Shown here: positions 1-7,597 of the stretch, piece after piece
Layout of the letters: the number at the start of each line of letters is the position of its first letter
Numbering within the stretch: position 1 is the stretch's first letter
DNA from: Treponema sp.
GTDB lineage: Bacteria > Spirochaetota > Spirochaetia > Treponematales > Breznakiellaceae
DNA length: 47,665 nucleotides
Direction of reading: 5' to 3'
Assembly: GCA_031255615.1 (NCBI GenBank)
Contig: JAIRSD010000029.1
Location: forward strand, 1-47,665
Translations under genes and position numbers: made by a program
The notes under the pieces: model-generated
What the model was told of the DNA's origin: nothing
The model's input: only the letters and a program-made list of their open reading frames with translations
Databases searched by the model: none

Positions 1-332
1 TTTTTTACCCTGCCGCAAAGGCTTATCACCTGGCGGAAGACGTTCGCGTTGTAGCCTCCCGCGAGGCCCTTGTCGCTGGTAACCACGATGATGGCGGCGC
101 GGGAAACGCTCTCCCCGCCCGGCCGGGGGAAAAAGACGCTTTCTACCTGTCCCGCGCCGGAAATAATATCAAACATGGATTTCTGAATTCTGGTGAAATA
201 GGGTTCGGTATCTTCCAGAATCCGGCGGCCTTTCCTCAACTTGGCGGTGGAAATGAGGTTCATCGCCTTGGTAACCTGCAAGGTCTGCTCTATGGCCCGC
301 ATCCTGAGGCGGACATCCCGTAAATTCGCCAT
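1..332 (-). CDS. atpG: ATP synthase F1 gamma subunit, partial (N-terminal part)
   Basis: Only the first ~110 codons are in the window; the gene runs off the left edge. The predicted product starts MANLRDVRLRMRAIEQTLQV and continues with TKAMNLISTAKLRK, the N-terminal helix of the F1 gamma subunit, the central rotor stalk that sits inside the alpha3beta3 hexamer. The later stretch VVTSDKGLAGGYN matches the conserved start of the gamma globular domain. The ATG lies one base beyond the atpA stop codon, so translation is probably coupled to atpA. In the usual operon order atpD (beta) and atpC (epsilon) would follow outside the window; they are not visible here. Confidence 0.95.
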   Translation of the reverse strand, partial: MANLRDVRLRMRAIEQTLQVTKAMNLISTAKLRKGRRILEDTEPYFTRIQKSMFDIISGAGQVESVFFPRPGGESVSRAAIIVVTSDKGLAGGYNANVFRQVISLCGRVK

Positions 333-333
333 A

Positions 334-1836
334 CTATTTATTGATATGTTTGTAGTTTTCGACCGCCCGGGTGATCTCTTCCTCGATTTCCGGGGATGAG
401 ACTCCTTGCGTGTTCAGGGTTTCGAGAACCGCGGCGCTATGGGAAGCCAGGTATTCAAGGAAACCCCGTATAAAAGCGGAAACCTTTTTGGTCTCCACAT
501 CCATGAGATAGCCGTTGACGGAAATGTACAGAATGACGAACTCCTGGGCTATGGTATAGGGTGAATATTGGGACTGTTTGAGAACCTCCATGAGCCGTTC
601 CCCCTGGCCCAGCTTGTCCTGGGTGGCCTTGTCCAGATCGCTTCCGAACTGGGCAAAGGCGGCCATTTCCCGGTACTGGGCCAGATCCAGCCTCAGACGG
701 CCCGAGATTCGGCGTATGGCCCCGGACTGGGCCGAACCACCGACCCTGCTTACCGAAAGGCCCACATCCACGGCGGGCCTGAAGCCGGCGTTAAAAAGCT
801 CGGAATCCAGAAAGATCTGTCCATCGGTGATGGAGATTACGTTGGTGGGTATATACGAAGAAATATCGCCGGCCTGAGTTTCCACGATGGGCAGGGCAGT
901 AATGGAACCGCCCCCCAGGGCAGGCGAAACCTTTGCCGCCCGCTCCAAAAGCCGGGAATGGAGGTAGAACACATCGCCGGGGAAGGCCTCCCGTCCGGGG
1001 GGGCGGCGGAGGAGCAGGGAAATGGTCCGGTAGGCCACGGCGTGCTTGGAAAGGTCGTCGTACACCACCAGCACGTCCTTCCCCGCCTTCATAAAGTGTT
1101 CCGCCATAGCCACCGCCGCATAGGGGGCCAGGTACTGGAGGGCCGCGGAGTCCGAGGCGGAAGCCAACACCACAAAGGTATAGTCCATGGCCCCGAATTT
1201 TTCCAGGTTGCCGATAATGGCCGCCACGGCGGAAGACTTCTGCCCGATGGCGCAGTATACGCAGTACACGTCTTTACCCTTTTGATTGATAATCGTATCA
1301 ATCGCCAGGGCGGTCTTGCCGGTCTGCCGGTCCCCGATGATAAGCTCCCGCTGGCCCCGGCCAATGGGTATCATGGCGTCCACCGAAAGGGCCCCGGTCT
1401 GCAAGGGTTCGTCCACGGCCCCCCGATCGATTACCGGGGCCGCCGGAGTCTCCACGGGAAGGTATTCCTCCGCGGCGATGGGGCCCCTGCCGTCCACCGG
1501 TTCCCCCAGGGGATTGACCACCCGGCCCAGGAGGGCGGCGCCTCCCGGAACCGACACCACCTTGCCCGTCCCGCGGACTTCTTCCCCCTCCCGCACCAGG
1601 GATTCCCCGGAAAGGAGGACGCAGCCGACCCCCTCTTCCTCAAGGTTCAGGACTATCCCCACAGCCCCGGAGGAAAAGTCCACCAGCTCTCCGTACACCG
1701 CCTTGTCAAGACCGTAGACCGTGGCGACCGAATCCCCCACCTGGATCACAAAACCCGTAGAATCGGAGGAGGGCTTCCCCTCCCAGTGTTCAATTTGTTC
1801 CTGTAAAACCCTGGCCAGGTTTCCGTAATCGGCCAT
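334..1836 (-). CDS. atpA: ATP synthase F1 alpha subunit
   Basis: Non-catalytic nucleotide-binding subunit of the F1 head, cytoplasmic face of the inner membrane. The 500-residue product has the usual family length. It shows the P-loop GDRQTGKT at about residues 168-175, the [20 protein letters not shown] segment of the nucleotide-binding domain, and the [13 protein letters not shown] segment carrying the arginine that reaches the beta-subunit catalytic site. The start ATG overlaps the atpH stop by one base (TAATG), and atpG starts two bases downstream, so this is a tightly coupled operon member. Nothing looks degenerate. Confidence 0.97.
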   Translation of the reverse strand: MADYGNLARVLQEQIEHWEGKPSSDSTGFVIQVGDSVATVYGLDKAVYGELVDFSSGAVGIVLNLEEEGVGCVLLSGESLVREGEEVRGTGKVVSVPGGAALLGRVVNPLGEPVDGRGPIAAEEYLPVETPAAPVIDRGAVDEPLQTGALSVDAMIPIGRGQRELIIGDRQTGKTALAIDTIINQKGKDVYCVYCAIGQKSSAVAAIIGNLEKFGAMDYTFVVLASASDSAALQYLAPYAAVAMAEHFMKAGKDVLVVYDDLSKHAVAYRTISLLLRRPPGREAFPGDVFYLHSRLLERAAKVSPALGGGSITALPIVETQAGDISSYIPTNVISITDGQIFLDSELFNAGFRPAVDVGLSVSRVGGSAQSGAIRRISGRLRLDLAQYREMAAFAQFGSDLDKATQDKLGQGERLMEVLKQSQYSPYTIAQEFVILYISVNGYLMDVETKKVSAFIRGFLEYLASHSAAVLETLNTQGVSSPEIEEEITRAVENYKHINK

Positions 1837-2420
1837 TAAAAACCTCCATGGGCTGCACCGTTTTCAATATGAATCTCCGCCAGTTCCGCCCCTAACTGCC
1901 GCAGATGGAGACGCAGGCTTGCTTCAATTACCTGGCCGCCGATCCGCAGGCGGTAACCGGCAAGCAATTCCGGCCTCAGTTGGGTATCCAGTCTAAGCCC
2001 CGCCGCGCCGGTCTTTTTCATAAGGCCCCGCTTTAATGCTTCCAGCAATTCCTCCTCCGCGGGGAAGGCGGACTCCAGCAGCCCCCGCAGGATGCCGCGC
2101 CGGGCGTCGAGTTCCCGGTCCGCAGCCTCTATGACCCGCTGGATCTGGTTAAGCCGGTTCTTTTTCACCAAAAGGAGTATCAGACCAAGGGCCATGCCGC
2201 CGGCGCGGCCCGCATCCGATGACGCGGCGGCATCCGGCAGTGCGGCGGCATAGGCCCGGCGGATCAGCGGCTCCAAACGGCGCGCCGCCGCCGTACCCGA
2301 TTGCCGCCCCAGGGCGGAGAGGACAACCGGGGCCATGGCCTTCACCAGGTCCAGAGCCTCCGGCGCGGCGGCGCCGGAGGCGTCGAGAAAGCCCCGGGCC
2401 CAACGCTGCGGAAGAAACAC
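1836..2420 (-). CDS. atpH: ATP synthase F1 delta subunit (OSCP-like)
   Basis: Peripheral-stalk subunit linking F1 to the b subunits. The 194-residue product is diverged, as delta subunits usually are; the call rests on position between atpF and atpA, on length, and on the C-terminal segment around [19 protein letters not shown], which fits the conserved delta C-terminus (G-x-x-x-x-x-D/G-x-x-x-D/E-x-S). The start codon is GTG, one base after the atpF stop, and the end overlaps the atpA start by one base. The N-terminal half is rich in Ala and Leu and predicted helical. Confidence 0.88.
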   Translation of the reverse strand: MFLPQRWARGFLDASGAAAPEALDLVKAMAPVVLSALGRQSGTAAARRLEPLIRRAYAAALPDAAASSDAGRAGGMALGLILLLVKKNRLNQIQRVIEAADRELDARRGILRGLLESAFPAEEELLEALKRGLMKKTGAAGLRLDTQLRPELLAGYRLRIGGQVIEASLRLHLRQLGAELAEIHIENGAAHGGF

Positions 2421-2421
2421 C

Positions 2422-2916
2422 CTAGGCCCCCGTACCGGCGGACACTTCCTTGAGCAGGCCGGCGGCCAGGCGGCGGTCGTCCTCCCTATTCAGATTCCGC
2501 GCCAAAAGCCGCCCGGCGGCGGCGACCACCAGGGCCGCGGCCTCGGCCTTGAACAAGGCCTGGGCCGCCTGCCGTTCGGAGTCGATCCGGGCCCGGGCCG
2601 CGGCAATCATGCTTTCCGACCGGGCCCTTCCCTCCGCCACAATCCGCTCCGCCTCCTGTTCCGCGCTTTCCCGGGCGTTCTTTATGATCGCCTCCGCTTC
2701 CCTGTCGGCGTTTTCCAACCGGGCCTGGTACTGTTCCAGGAGCTGCCGGGCCTGGGCTTTTTCGCTTTCCGCCCCGGCGATACCCTCCTCGATCTTCCTG
2801 CTCCGGTCCGCCATAAATTTGGCGACCGGCTTAAACAGCAGGACCCGGAGAATCACGAAAAGGAGGGTGATATTGATCAGCGTTACCAGAAAGGTAGCAA
2901 TGGAAGGAGTCAGCAT
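2422..2916 (-). CDS. atpF: ATP synthase F0 b subunit
   Basis: Membrane-anchored peripheral stalk. The 164-residue product has one N-terminal transmembrane helix (about residues 8-30, rich in Thr, Leu, Val and Ile) followed by a long charged helix rich in Ala, Glu, Arg and Gln, the normal b-subunit layout. It begins five bases after the atpE stop codon. No clear Shine-Dalgarno sequence precedes the ATG, which suggests translation coupled to atpE. Length is typical (about 156-170). Confidence 0.93.
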   Translation of the reverse strand: MLTPSIATFLVTLINITLLFVILRVLLFKPVAKFMADRSRKIEEGIAGAESEKAQARQLLEQYQARLENADREAEAIIKNARESAEQEAERIVAEGRARSESMIAAARARIDSERQAAQALFKAEAAALVVAAAGRLLARNLNREDDRRLAAGLLKEVSAGTGA

Positions 2917-2921
2917 AGGAC

Positions 2922-3149
2922 TTACGCGGCTTTCGTAAAGATTAAGATGCCGATGACGAAACCGTAAATGGCGGTCGCCTCCGCCAGGGCAATGCCCAGG
3001 AAGAAGACCGTCATAATCTTTCCCGAAGCCTCCGGCTGCCGGCTGATGGCCTGCGAAGCCCCGGAGGTGGCAATGCCGATCCCGATGCCGGCCCCGATGC
3101 CCGTAACCACCGCGATACCCGCACCGATAAGAAATAGAAGGTTAGCCAT
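2922..3149 (-). CDS. atpE: ATP synthase F0 c subunit, predicted proton type
   Basis: Forms the membrane rotor ring. The 75-residue product is a two-helix hairpin with the polar loop RQPEA (residues 37-41). The ion-carrying acid is Glu57 in LAEATAIYGF. Aligned on the loop against the sodium-binding c subunit of Ilyobacter tartaricus, the sodium-ligand glutamine of helix 1 is replaced by Ile24 and the Ser/Thr after the acid is Ala58, so the sodium signature is missing and proton coupling is predicted (inference from known family residues). A strong ribosome-binding site, AAGGAGA, lies five bases before the ATG, consistent with the high copy number of c. Confidence 0.95.
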   Translation of the reverse strand: MANLLFLIGAGIAVVTGIGAGIGIGIATSGASQAISRQPEASGKIMTVFFLGIALAEATAIYGFVIGILIFTKAA

Positions 3150-3232
3150 ACAATTCTCCTTAACACAACAATTTTAAACGGCTGTTATGCGAGTTTGCTT
3201 CAAAACCTGATTTAATTTTGAAACAAATTCTT

Positions 3233-3261
3233 GGAAAAAGCGGCCTCCGGCCGCTTTTTCC
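3233..3261. terminator. Perfect 13-bp hairpin between atpB and atpE
   Basis: The arms 3233-3245 and 3249-3261 are exact reverse complements around a 3-base loop (TCC). Each arm has an A5 or T5 tract outside a GC-rich core, so the RNA of either strand forms a GC hairpin flanked by a U tract: the shape of a bidirectional intrinsic terminator. It lies inside the ATP synthase operon about 85 bases upstream of atpE. It may act as a partial terminator or RNA-processing site giving atpE-proximal genes a separate level. The structure is seen; the role is inferred. Confidence 0.6.
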
Positions 3262-3495
3262 CTTCACATCTAAGGCTGCCGTTGCAAAACCGAAGTTTCG
3301 CAACGGCCTCATGCGGAAACAAAGTTTCCGAACAACGCTATATGGCGTCTATCCGCAAAGCAGGGACGCAAACCGCGTCCGCAATCCCGGGGACAGACCT
3401 TGCAGGTGTTCCCGTTTTGCACCGAAACGGCGCACACATACGGTCTTTAACGCATCTCCCCCTCACGCACACCCACATGGGGGACAGACACTGCA
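3262..3495. other. Non-coding spacer inside the atp operon with small hairpins
   Basis: No convincing gene lies here on either strand. It holds two hairpins of the family seen elsewhere in the window: GTTGCAAAAC/GTTTCGCAAC (about 3281-3304, one mismatch) and CGGAAAC-AAA-GTTTCCG (about 3313-3330). The latter matches the GGAAAC...GTTTCC repeats near 13440, 21676 and 43791. The remainder up to the atpB stop shows nothing I recognise. The length (about 350 bp from atpB to atpE) is unusual for this operon. Confidence 0.55.
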
Positions 3496-4260
3496 TTACG
3501 ACGCGGTCTCCACAGCCTCCCCTATAAACAGAGTCGTCAAAAAGGTAAAGACCACCGCCTGGATAAGGCCGTCAAAAAAATCGAAGTAGAGGGACAGGAC
3601 CACGGGAACTGCCAGGGGAACCGGCATAGCCAGCTCCACCAGGAGCATGATGATGTAACCCCCCAAAATGTTCCCGAAAAGCCGGAGGCACAGGGACACG
3701 GGGCGGATCACATACTCCAGCAGGTTAAAGGGAAGCATCATGGGGACCGGGTGGAACAGATTCTTCGCCCAGCCCCTGATCCCCCGGGCCCGCAGCCCCC
3801 CAAAAAAGACAAGAAGGATGGAAACCAGGGCAAGGGCGGCGGTAAGATTGATGTCCCTGGTGGGAGGCCGGATGACGAAGGGCGGTTCTATCCCCAGAAC
3901 GCTGACAGCCATGGGGGAAAAGACGGGAATGATGTTCGCCAAAAGGAGGAACAGAAACACCGTACCGATATAGGGGCCGTACACCTGGGCGCGCCGGCCA
4001 AAATGCTCCCGTGAAAAATTGTTCAAAAACTCCACCGCCCACTCCAGAAAAATCTGGGCCCCCCGGGGCACCTCCCGCAAACGCCGGGTAAGGAACAGGG
4101 ACGCCAGAATCAGGATAGCCATCACCACCCAGGAAACAAGAATCGTTTCATTGATATCGATAGAGTCAACGGTCTGCCCAAAAAAACTGAAAGAAAACCC
4201 CCTTGGCAGAGGAATAGAAAAAATAACCTTAAATTCTTCCAGAGATTTTTTAATATCCAC
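3496..4260 (-). CDS. atpB: ATP synthase F0 a subunit
   Basis: Membrane stator subunit forming the two half-channels next to the c ring. The 254-residue product has five to six hydrophobic helices. The conserved helix SLCLRLFGNILGG contains the essential arginine (Arg193 here; equivalent to E. coli Arg210). The start is GTG with GAGGTG a few bases upstream. It is the first F0 gene, 24 bases downstream of the small sensor-like gene, and is separated from atpE by an unusually long hairpin-containing spacer. No atpI-like gene is visible. Confidence 0.95.
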   Translation of the reverse strand: MDIKKSLEEFKVIFSIPLPRGFSFSFFGQTVDSIDINETILVSWVVMAILILASLFLTRRLREVPRGAQIFLEWAVEFLNNFSREHFGRRAQVYGPYIGTVFLFLLLANIIPVFSPMAVSVLGIEPPFVIRPPTRDINLTAALALVSILLVFFGGLRARGIRGWAKNLFHPVPMMLPFNLLEYVIRPVSLCLRLFGNILGGYIIMLLVELAMPVPLAVPVVLSLYFDFFDGLIQAVVFTFLTTLFIGEAVETAS

Positions 4261-4284
4261 GATTTTTCACCTCGCGGGACAGGG

Positions 4285-4800
4285 TCAATCTTTTTTGAAG
4301 AAAAAATCGTCCCGAAAATACTTGTTCAACAGTTCCTTGGAGACATTATCACGATTGTTCATGTGGGTATATGTAGATTCCAGAAATCCCTTCGTCAAAT
4401 AAAAACAGCCAAGCAGAAAAAATTCGGAAACCTCCGTGATAATCCCCATGGACTGATACATCCGCAGCGTGTTTTCCGGCGCGTAGTCGGTCATAATATA
4501 TTCAATGACCCCCTTCTGCGCCAGATTCACCGCGTAGATAACCTCCGAAATCGGAAAACCCTCATCCATCCGCTTCTTGCCTAAATCGACAAAAAAACCC
4601 CCCAGAATCGAACGGTCCAAACCCCGTGAAAGCGTACGGGCCAGCAGCGGATAAAAAACCATATCCAGCTCGACCAACGCCTCGTCATCCAGCGCGTTGT
4701 AATGCCGCAAGTGGGGGCTTTTACGGATCCGCTCTTTCCATCTAACGGCAAATTCCCTCGCCTGAAGATTAAAGGTATCGATCAACGCCCCGTCTATCAT
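4285..4800 (-). CDS. Small protein resembling a stand-alone RsbRD_N-type sensor domain
   Basis: The 171-residue all-helical product has no membrane segment or signal peptide. Its pattern (RWKERIRKSPHL, then FFVDLGKKRMDEGFPISEVI, then AVNLAQKGVIEYI) resembles the N-terminal RsbRD_N-type sensor domain found on some stress-response regulators and histidine kinases, but no output domain follows. That similarity is from memory and is tentative. It precedes atpB by 24 bases on the same strand, so it probably heads the ATP synthase transcript. It could be a sensor or assembly factor linked to the ATPase, or simply share the promoter. Start ATG chosen; the Shine-Dalgarno sequence is weak. Confidence 0.6.
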   Translation of the reverse strand: MIDGALIDTFNLQAREFAVRWKERIRKSPHLRHYNALDDEALVELDMVFYPLLARTLSRGLDRSILGGFFVDLGKKRMDEGFPISEVIYAVNLAQKGVIEYIMTDYAPENTLRMYQSMGIITEVSEFFLLGCFYLTKGFLESTYTHMNNRDNVSKELLNKYFRDDFFFKKD

Positions 4801-4892
4801 AAGTAAATGATAGATACTTTCATTAGAAACTGCAAGTAAAGCGCAGCAATCGGCAATGCCCGGTTGAGAACACGCCGCGCATCAAGAGCAGG

Positions 4893-5040
4893 TTGGGCGC
4901 ATTTTTTTGCTTCGCAAAAAAACCGGGCTATCCGCTCTAACAAAAACCCTGCGGGTTTTTGTTCCGCTCCTATCCCTTGCGCGGGCGCAAGCCGTGCCGG
5001 CACGGCTTGCCTTCGCCGTGCCCTGCCGTTCCTGGGCCGC
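4893..5040 (+). repeat. Composite stem-loop repeat, copy A (Flavo-1-like)
   Basis: Framework blocks in order: GGGCGCAT (4895), CCGGGCTATCCGCTC, and CCGCTCCTATCCCTTGCGCG. Between them are hairpin 1 (TTTTTTGC-TTC-GCAAAAAA), hairpin 2 (AACAAAAACC-CTGC-GGGTTTTTGTT) and hairpin 3 (GCAAGCCGTGCC-GGCACGGCTTGC). The same frame occurs eight more times in this window with different hairpins. A degenerate second start (GGGCGCAT plus a GCGGC-CGC-GCCGC hairpin) lies at 5091-5130, preceded by the same flank (CCCGGTTGAGA) as copy A at about 4859, so this site looks like a partial duplication. It resembles my memory of the Flavo-1 RNA motif. Confidence 0.8.
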
Positions 5041-5090
5041 ATCAGGGCGGCAACGCCCGGTTGAGAAAAATCCGCGCATCGCAAGCGTGC

Positions 5091-5130
5091 GGGGCGCATC
5101 TTTTGCGGCCGCGCCGCAAAACCGGCTGCC
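5091..5130 (+). repeat. Truncated composite repeat (first hairpin only)
   Basis: GGGCGCAT is followed by CTTTTGCGGC-CGC-GCCGCAAAA and CCGG, then the similarity stops (CTGCCAGGACACC instead of the GCTATCC block). Its left flank CGCCCGGTTGAGA at about 5053 repeats the left flank of copy A. It is best read as a truncated or recombined copy. Confidence 0.55.
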
Positions 5131-5156
5131 AGGACACCTGCGGCAGACCGCTGGTA

Positions 5157-5951
5157 CGCTGCTTGGTCTAAAAAATCGGATATACGGCGAAAGAAATTTA
5201 CCACTAAGGCGAAGAAGGCGCACGAAGACCGGGGATTGAAGGTGCCTTTTCATTCCTTCGTGTTCCTGGCGATCCGTAGCTCGCCATGGTGCGCCCTTGT
5301 GGTTAATATTCCTGTTCCCGGTTCTCTCGCTTATCCGGTGATTTAGTGTAAGCAAGGTACTAGCAGGCTGCTTAGCCTAAAAGACCGGATATACAGGCGA
5401 AAGAAATTTACCACTAAGGCGAGGAAGGCGCACGAAGACCGGGGATTGGAGACGCCTTTTCATTCCTTCGTGTACCTTTGTGCGCCTTGGTGGTTTATAT
5501 TTTTGGTCCCGGTTCTTTCGCTTATCCAGCGGTTTAGGGTAAAAGGTACTCACAGGCCGCTTGGCCTAAAAATCGGATATATAGACGGAAGAAATTTACC
5601 ACTAAGGCGAGGAAGGCGCACGAAGACCGGGGATTGAAGGCGCTTTTTCATTCCTTCGTGTTCCTGGCGAGCCGCAGCTCGCCTTGGTGCGCCCTTGTGG
5701 TTAATATTCCTGTTCCCGGTTCTCTCGCTTATCCGGTGGTTTAGTGTAAGCAAGGTACTAGCAGGCTGCTTAGCCTAAAAGACCGGATATGCGGACGAAA
5801 GAAATTTACCACTAAGGCGAAGAAGGCGCACGAAGACCGGGGATTGGAGACGCCTTTTCATTCCTTCGTGTTCCTTTGTGCCCCTTCGTGGTTAACATTC
5901 CTGTTCCCGATTCTTTCGCTTATCCGGTAAGTTTAGTGTAAGCACGGTACT
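5157..5951. repeat. Four-unit tandem array of the ~200-bp inverted repeat
   Basis: Four units start at about 5157, 5367, 5552 and 5763 (lengths ~210, 185, 211 and 189). Each has a ~25-base leader (GGCTGCTTAGCCTAAAA), a left arm containing ACCACTAAGGCGAAGAAGG, a middle (GGGGATTGAAGGCG) and a right arm (TTCCTTCGTGTTCCT to GTGGTTAATATT) that is roughly the reverse complement of the left arm, then a tail (CGCTTATCCGGTGATTTAG). Units 1 and 3 carry an extra 18-20 base mini-hairpin (GGCGAGC-CGCA-GCTCGCC type) that units 2 and 4 lack, so a ~395-bp dimer was probably duplicated. The apparent short reading frames here are translated repeat, not genes. The last unit abuts the stop of the GT26 gene. Confidence 0.85.
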
Positions 5952-6780
5952 AACGAGACTTTACAAAGAGCTTATACCCCAAAAGGAGGAGCTTATAATA
6001 TACATAGGGAAAGATCCGGAAGAATTTCAGGGGATTTTGGAAACAGTAGCCCACGAATTCCAGCCCCTGATCAAAGGTCTTCCGGGCGGGACGGCGGCGG
6101 CGCTCGGCAAACACATCGTACAGATCGCTGCACCAGAGCCGGAGCCCCGAATTAAGCCGGGCGGAGTACCGGGCGATCCAGCGTTCCCCGCCCCGGATCC
6201 CCCTGCCCACCAGAAGCAGGGAAGCCGCGGCCTTGCGGATCGCCTCCACCACCATGTTCTCCTCCTGCCGCTTAAAGGCGGCGGGAAAGCGGCCCACCAC
6301 CCGCAGACGGGGGAAGGTCTGGCGGATGTTGCTTTCGGTCTTCCTGAGGACCCGCAGTCTGCCCCCCAGCAGAAAGAGGGAAAATTCCCGCTCCTCCAGG
6401 ATATTGAGCAGGGCGACCACAAAATCGAAGGGCATGTACCGGAACGCCCGCTTGCCGGTAAGAAAGCGGACGCCCCCCACAATACTCTTGCTTATGGGAA
6501 TGACGAGGGCGGCGTTCTGGACAAAATTGCGGTATTCACTGTTGCGCCGGGCCCGGAGCAGATCCGCCAAGGAAAGGAGCACCAGATTCTGCCCCTCCCC
6601 CCTGTTCAAAAGCTCATACACCACGGACCCCAGATGATCCGGAGCTACAATATCGACGGGTATTTTAAGCAGGTAGATCCGCTCGTAAAAAGGGCCCGCC
6701 GCCGCATAGGCGGGATCCTCCGCCGTTGGCGGCTCGATCCCCGACGGCGGCTGTGAATCTACCGGAGCTTCTGTATCCAT
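5950..6780 (-). CDS. WecG/TagA/CpsF-family (GT26-like) glycosyltransferase, divergent
   Basis: Members of this family transfer N-acetylmannosaminuronate or N-acetylmannosamine onto lipid-linked sugars at the cytoplasmic membrane face. The 276-residue product keeps the fold pattern: an N-terminal VVYELLNRGEGQNLVLLSLA segment, RYMPFDFVVALL where most members have a Gly-Thr-Asp-Leu region, then FSLFLLGGR, and LLLVGRGIRGGERWIAR in place of the usual VALG.P.QE motif. The C-terminus is basic and hydrophobic, as in membrane-attached members. The catalytic acidic site (normally ...DG...) reads VIPISKSIV here, so the catalytic aspartate is not evident. It overlaps the rsmE end by about 23 bases. The exact substrate cannot be assigned, and activity is in doubt. 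Confidence 0.75.
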   Translation of the reverse strand: MDTEAPVDSQPPSGIEPPTAEDPAYAAAGPFYERIYLLKIPVDIVAPDHLGSVVYELLNRGEGQNLVLLSLADLLRARRNSEYRNFVQNAALVIPISKSIVGGVRFLTGKRAFRYMPFDFVVALLNILEEREFSLFLLGGRLRVLRKTESNIRQTFPRLRVVGRFPAAFKRQEENMVVEAIRKAAASLLLVGRGIRGGERWIARYSARLNSGLRLWCSDLYDVFAERRRRPARKTFDQGLEFVGYCFQNPLKFFRIFPYVYYKLLLLGYKLFVKSR

Positions 6781-7592
6781 GTCTCCCTCTCCAAAAGAAT
6801 AACCCTGGCCGCCGCCGCCCCGTAGAGGGCCGCCGTTTCGGTCCGCAGCACAGTATCGCCAATCGCAAGGGGCTTAAAATCCGCCTTCAGGAACCGCAGC
6901 GCCTCGGCGGGGGAAAAGCCTCCCTCGGGACCAATGGCCAGGGCCAGAATTTCCGGGATTGTGCTAAGATACCGATGAAAACTTCGTTCTGCAAGGGGGG
7001 GAGCCGGACTCCCCCAATCCTCGGACTCCTGGTGCAGAAAGATTCCCAGGGCCCGGGGACGGGCGGCCTTCAACTCCTCCCAGTAGGCGAAAAGCCCGTC
7101 CGCATCAAGGGGCCGGTGCAGGGAGGTGGGCACCGGAGAACCGCTCTGTTGCAGGGCCTCCCGGATGATCCGCCCCCAACGCCGCGGCTTTTCTCCACCG
7201 TCCCGCAAATCCCCGCTTTTAATTATCGAATATTCCGCTGCAAAAGGAACGATTTCATGTATGCCTCCCTCCGCCGCCTGCCGGACGATAAGATCCATCC
7301 GGGAACCCTTGGGCAGGGCCTGAAACAGAAGGATCGGGGGCAGGAGGGGAACAGAATCCGGCACTTCCCCCAGGACCGCCGCGGTAAGGACCCCCTGCCC
7401 CAGGGAGCGCAGTTCCAGGAGAACCGGGGTCCCCGGCAGGGGGAAACTGCCCCCGCCGGGATCCGGCAGCCGGGCGTTGAAACGATCCCCCGCTTTAAGG
7501 CGCCGTACATGGACCAGGTAATGAAAATCCTCCCCGGAAATTCGGACCAGACCGTCCCGGTCCGGCGGGGCGGAAAGCAGGAACTGCTTCAC
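6759..7592 (-). CDS. rsmE: 16S rRNA m3U1498 methyltransferase
   Basis: SPOUT-family methyltransferase that methylates N3 of U1498 in 16S rRNA using S-adenosylmethionine. The product starts with the PUA-like RNA-binding domain (DFHYLVHVRRLKAGDRFNA). It then has the knotted catalytic domain with ILALAIGPEGGFSPAEA and PLAIGDTVLRTETAAL, the two SAM-site signatures of RsmE. At 277 residues it is slightly longer than E. coli RsmE (243). The start codon is GTG, six bases after the ctp stop. It overlaps the GT26 gene, making a ctp-rsmE-GT26 operon. Confidence 0.93.
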   Translation of the reverse strand: MKQFLLSAPPDRDGLVRISGEDFHYLVHVRRLKAGDRFNARLPDPGGGSFPLPGTPVLLELRSLGQGVLTAAVLGEVPDSVPLLPPILLFQALPKGSRMDLIVRQAAEGGIHEIVPFAAEYSIIKSGDLRDGGEKPRRWGRIIREALQQSGSPVPTSLHRPLDADGLFAYWEELKAARPRALGIFLHQESEDWGSPAPPLAERSFHRYLSTIPEILALAIGPEGGFSPAEALRFLKADFKPLAIGDTVLRTETAALYGAAAARVILLERETWIQKLR

Positions 7593-7597
7593 CAGAT

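Noticed and set aside
568..1806. Long plus-strand reading frame opposite atpA
   Set aside because: Shadow of a GC-rich conserved gene; the product is low in normal protein features and has no recognisable motif.
4995..5012. Sigma-54 promoter (GGCAC-N-TTGC)
   Set aside because: The spacing between GGCAC and TTGC is wrong, and the match is part of the hairpin 3 stem of copy A.
4882..5355. Short proteins of repeated composition in the gaps (also near 9500-10000, 25500-26100 and 38700-39300)
   Set aside because: They translate the repeat families in several frames; the same peptide fragments recur at unrelated sites.
5157..5951. CRISPR array
   Set aside because: The units are 185-210 bases, directly adjacent and without unique spacers, and there are no cas genes; each unit is an inverted repeat.
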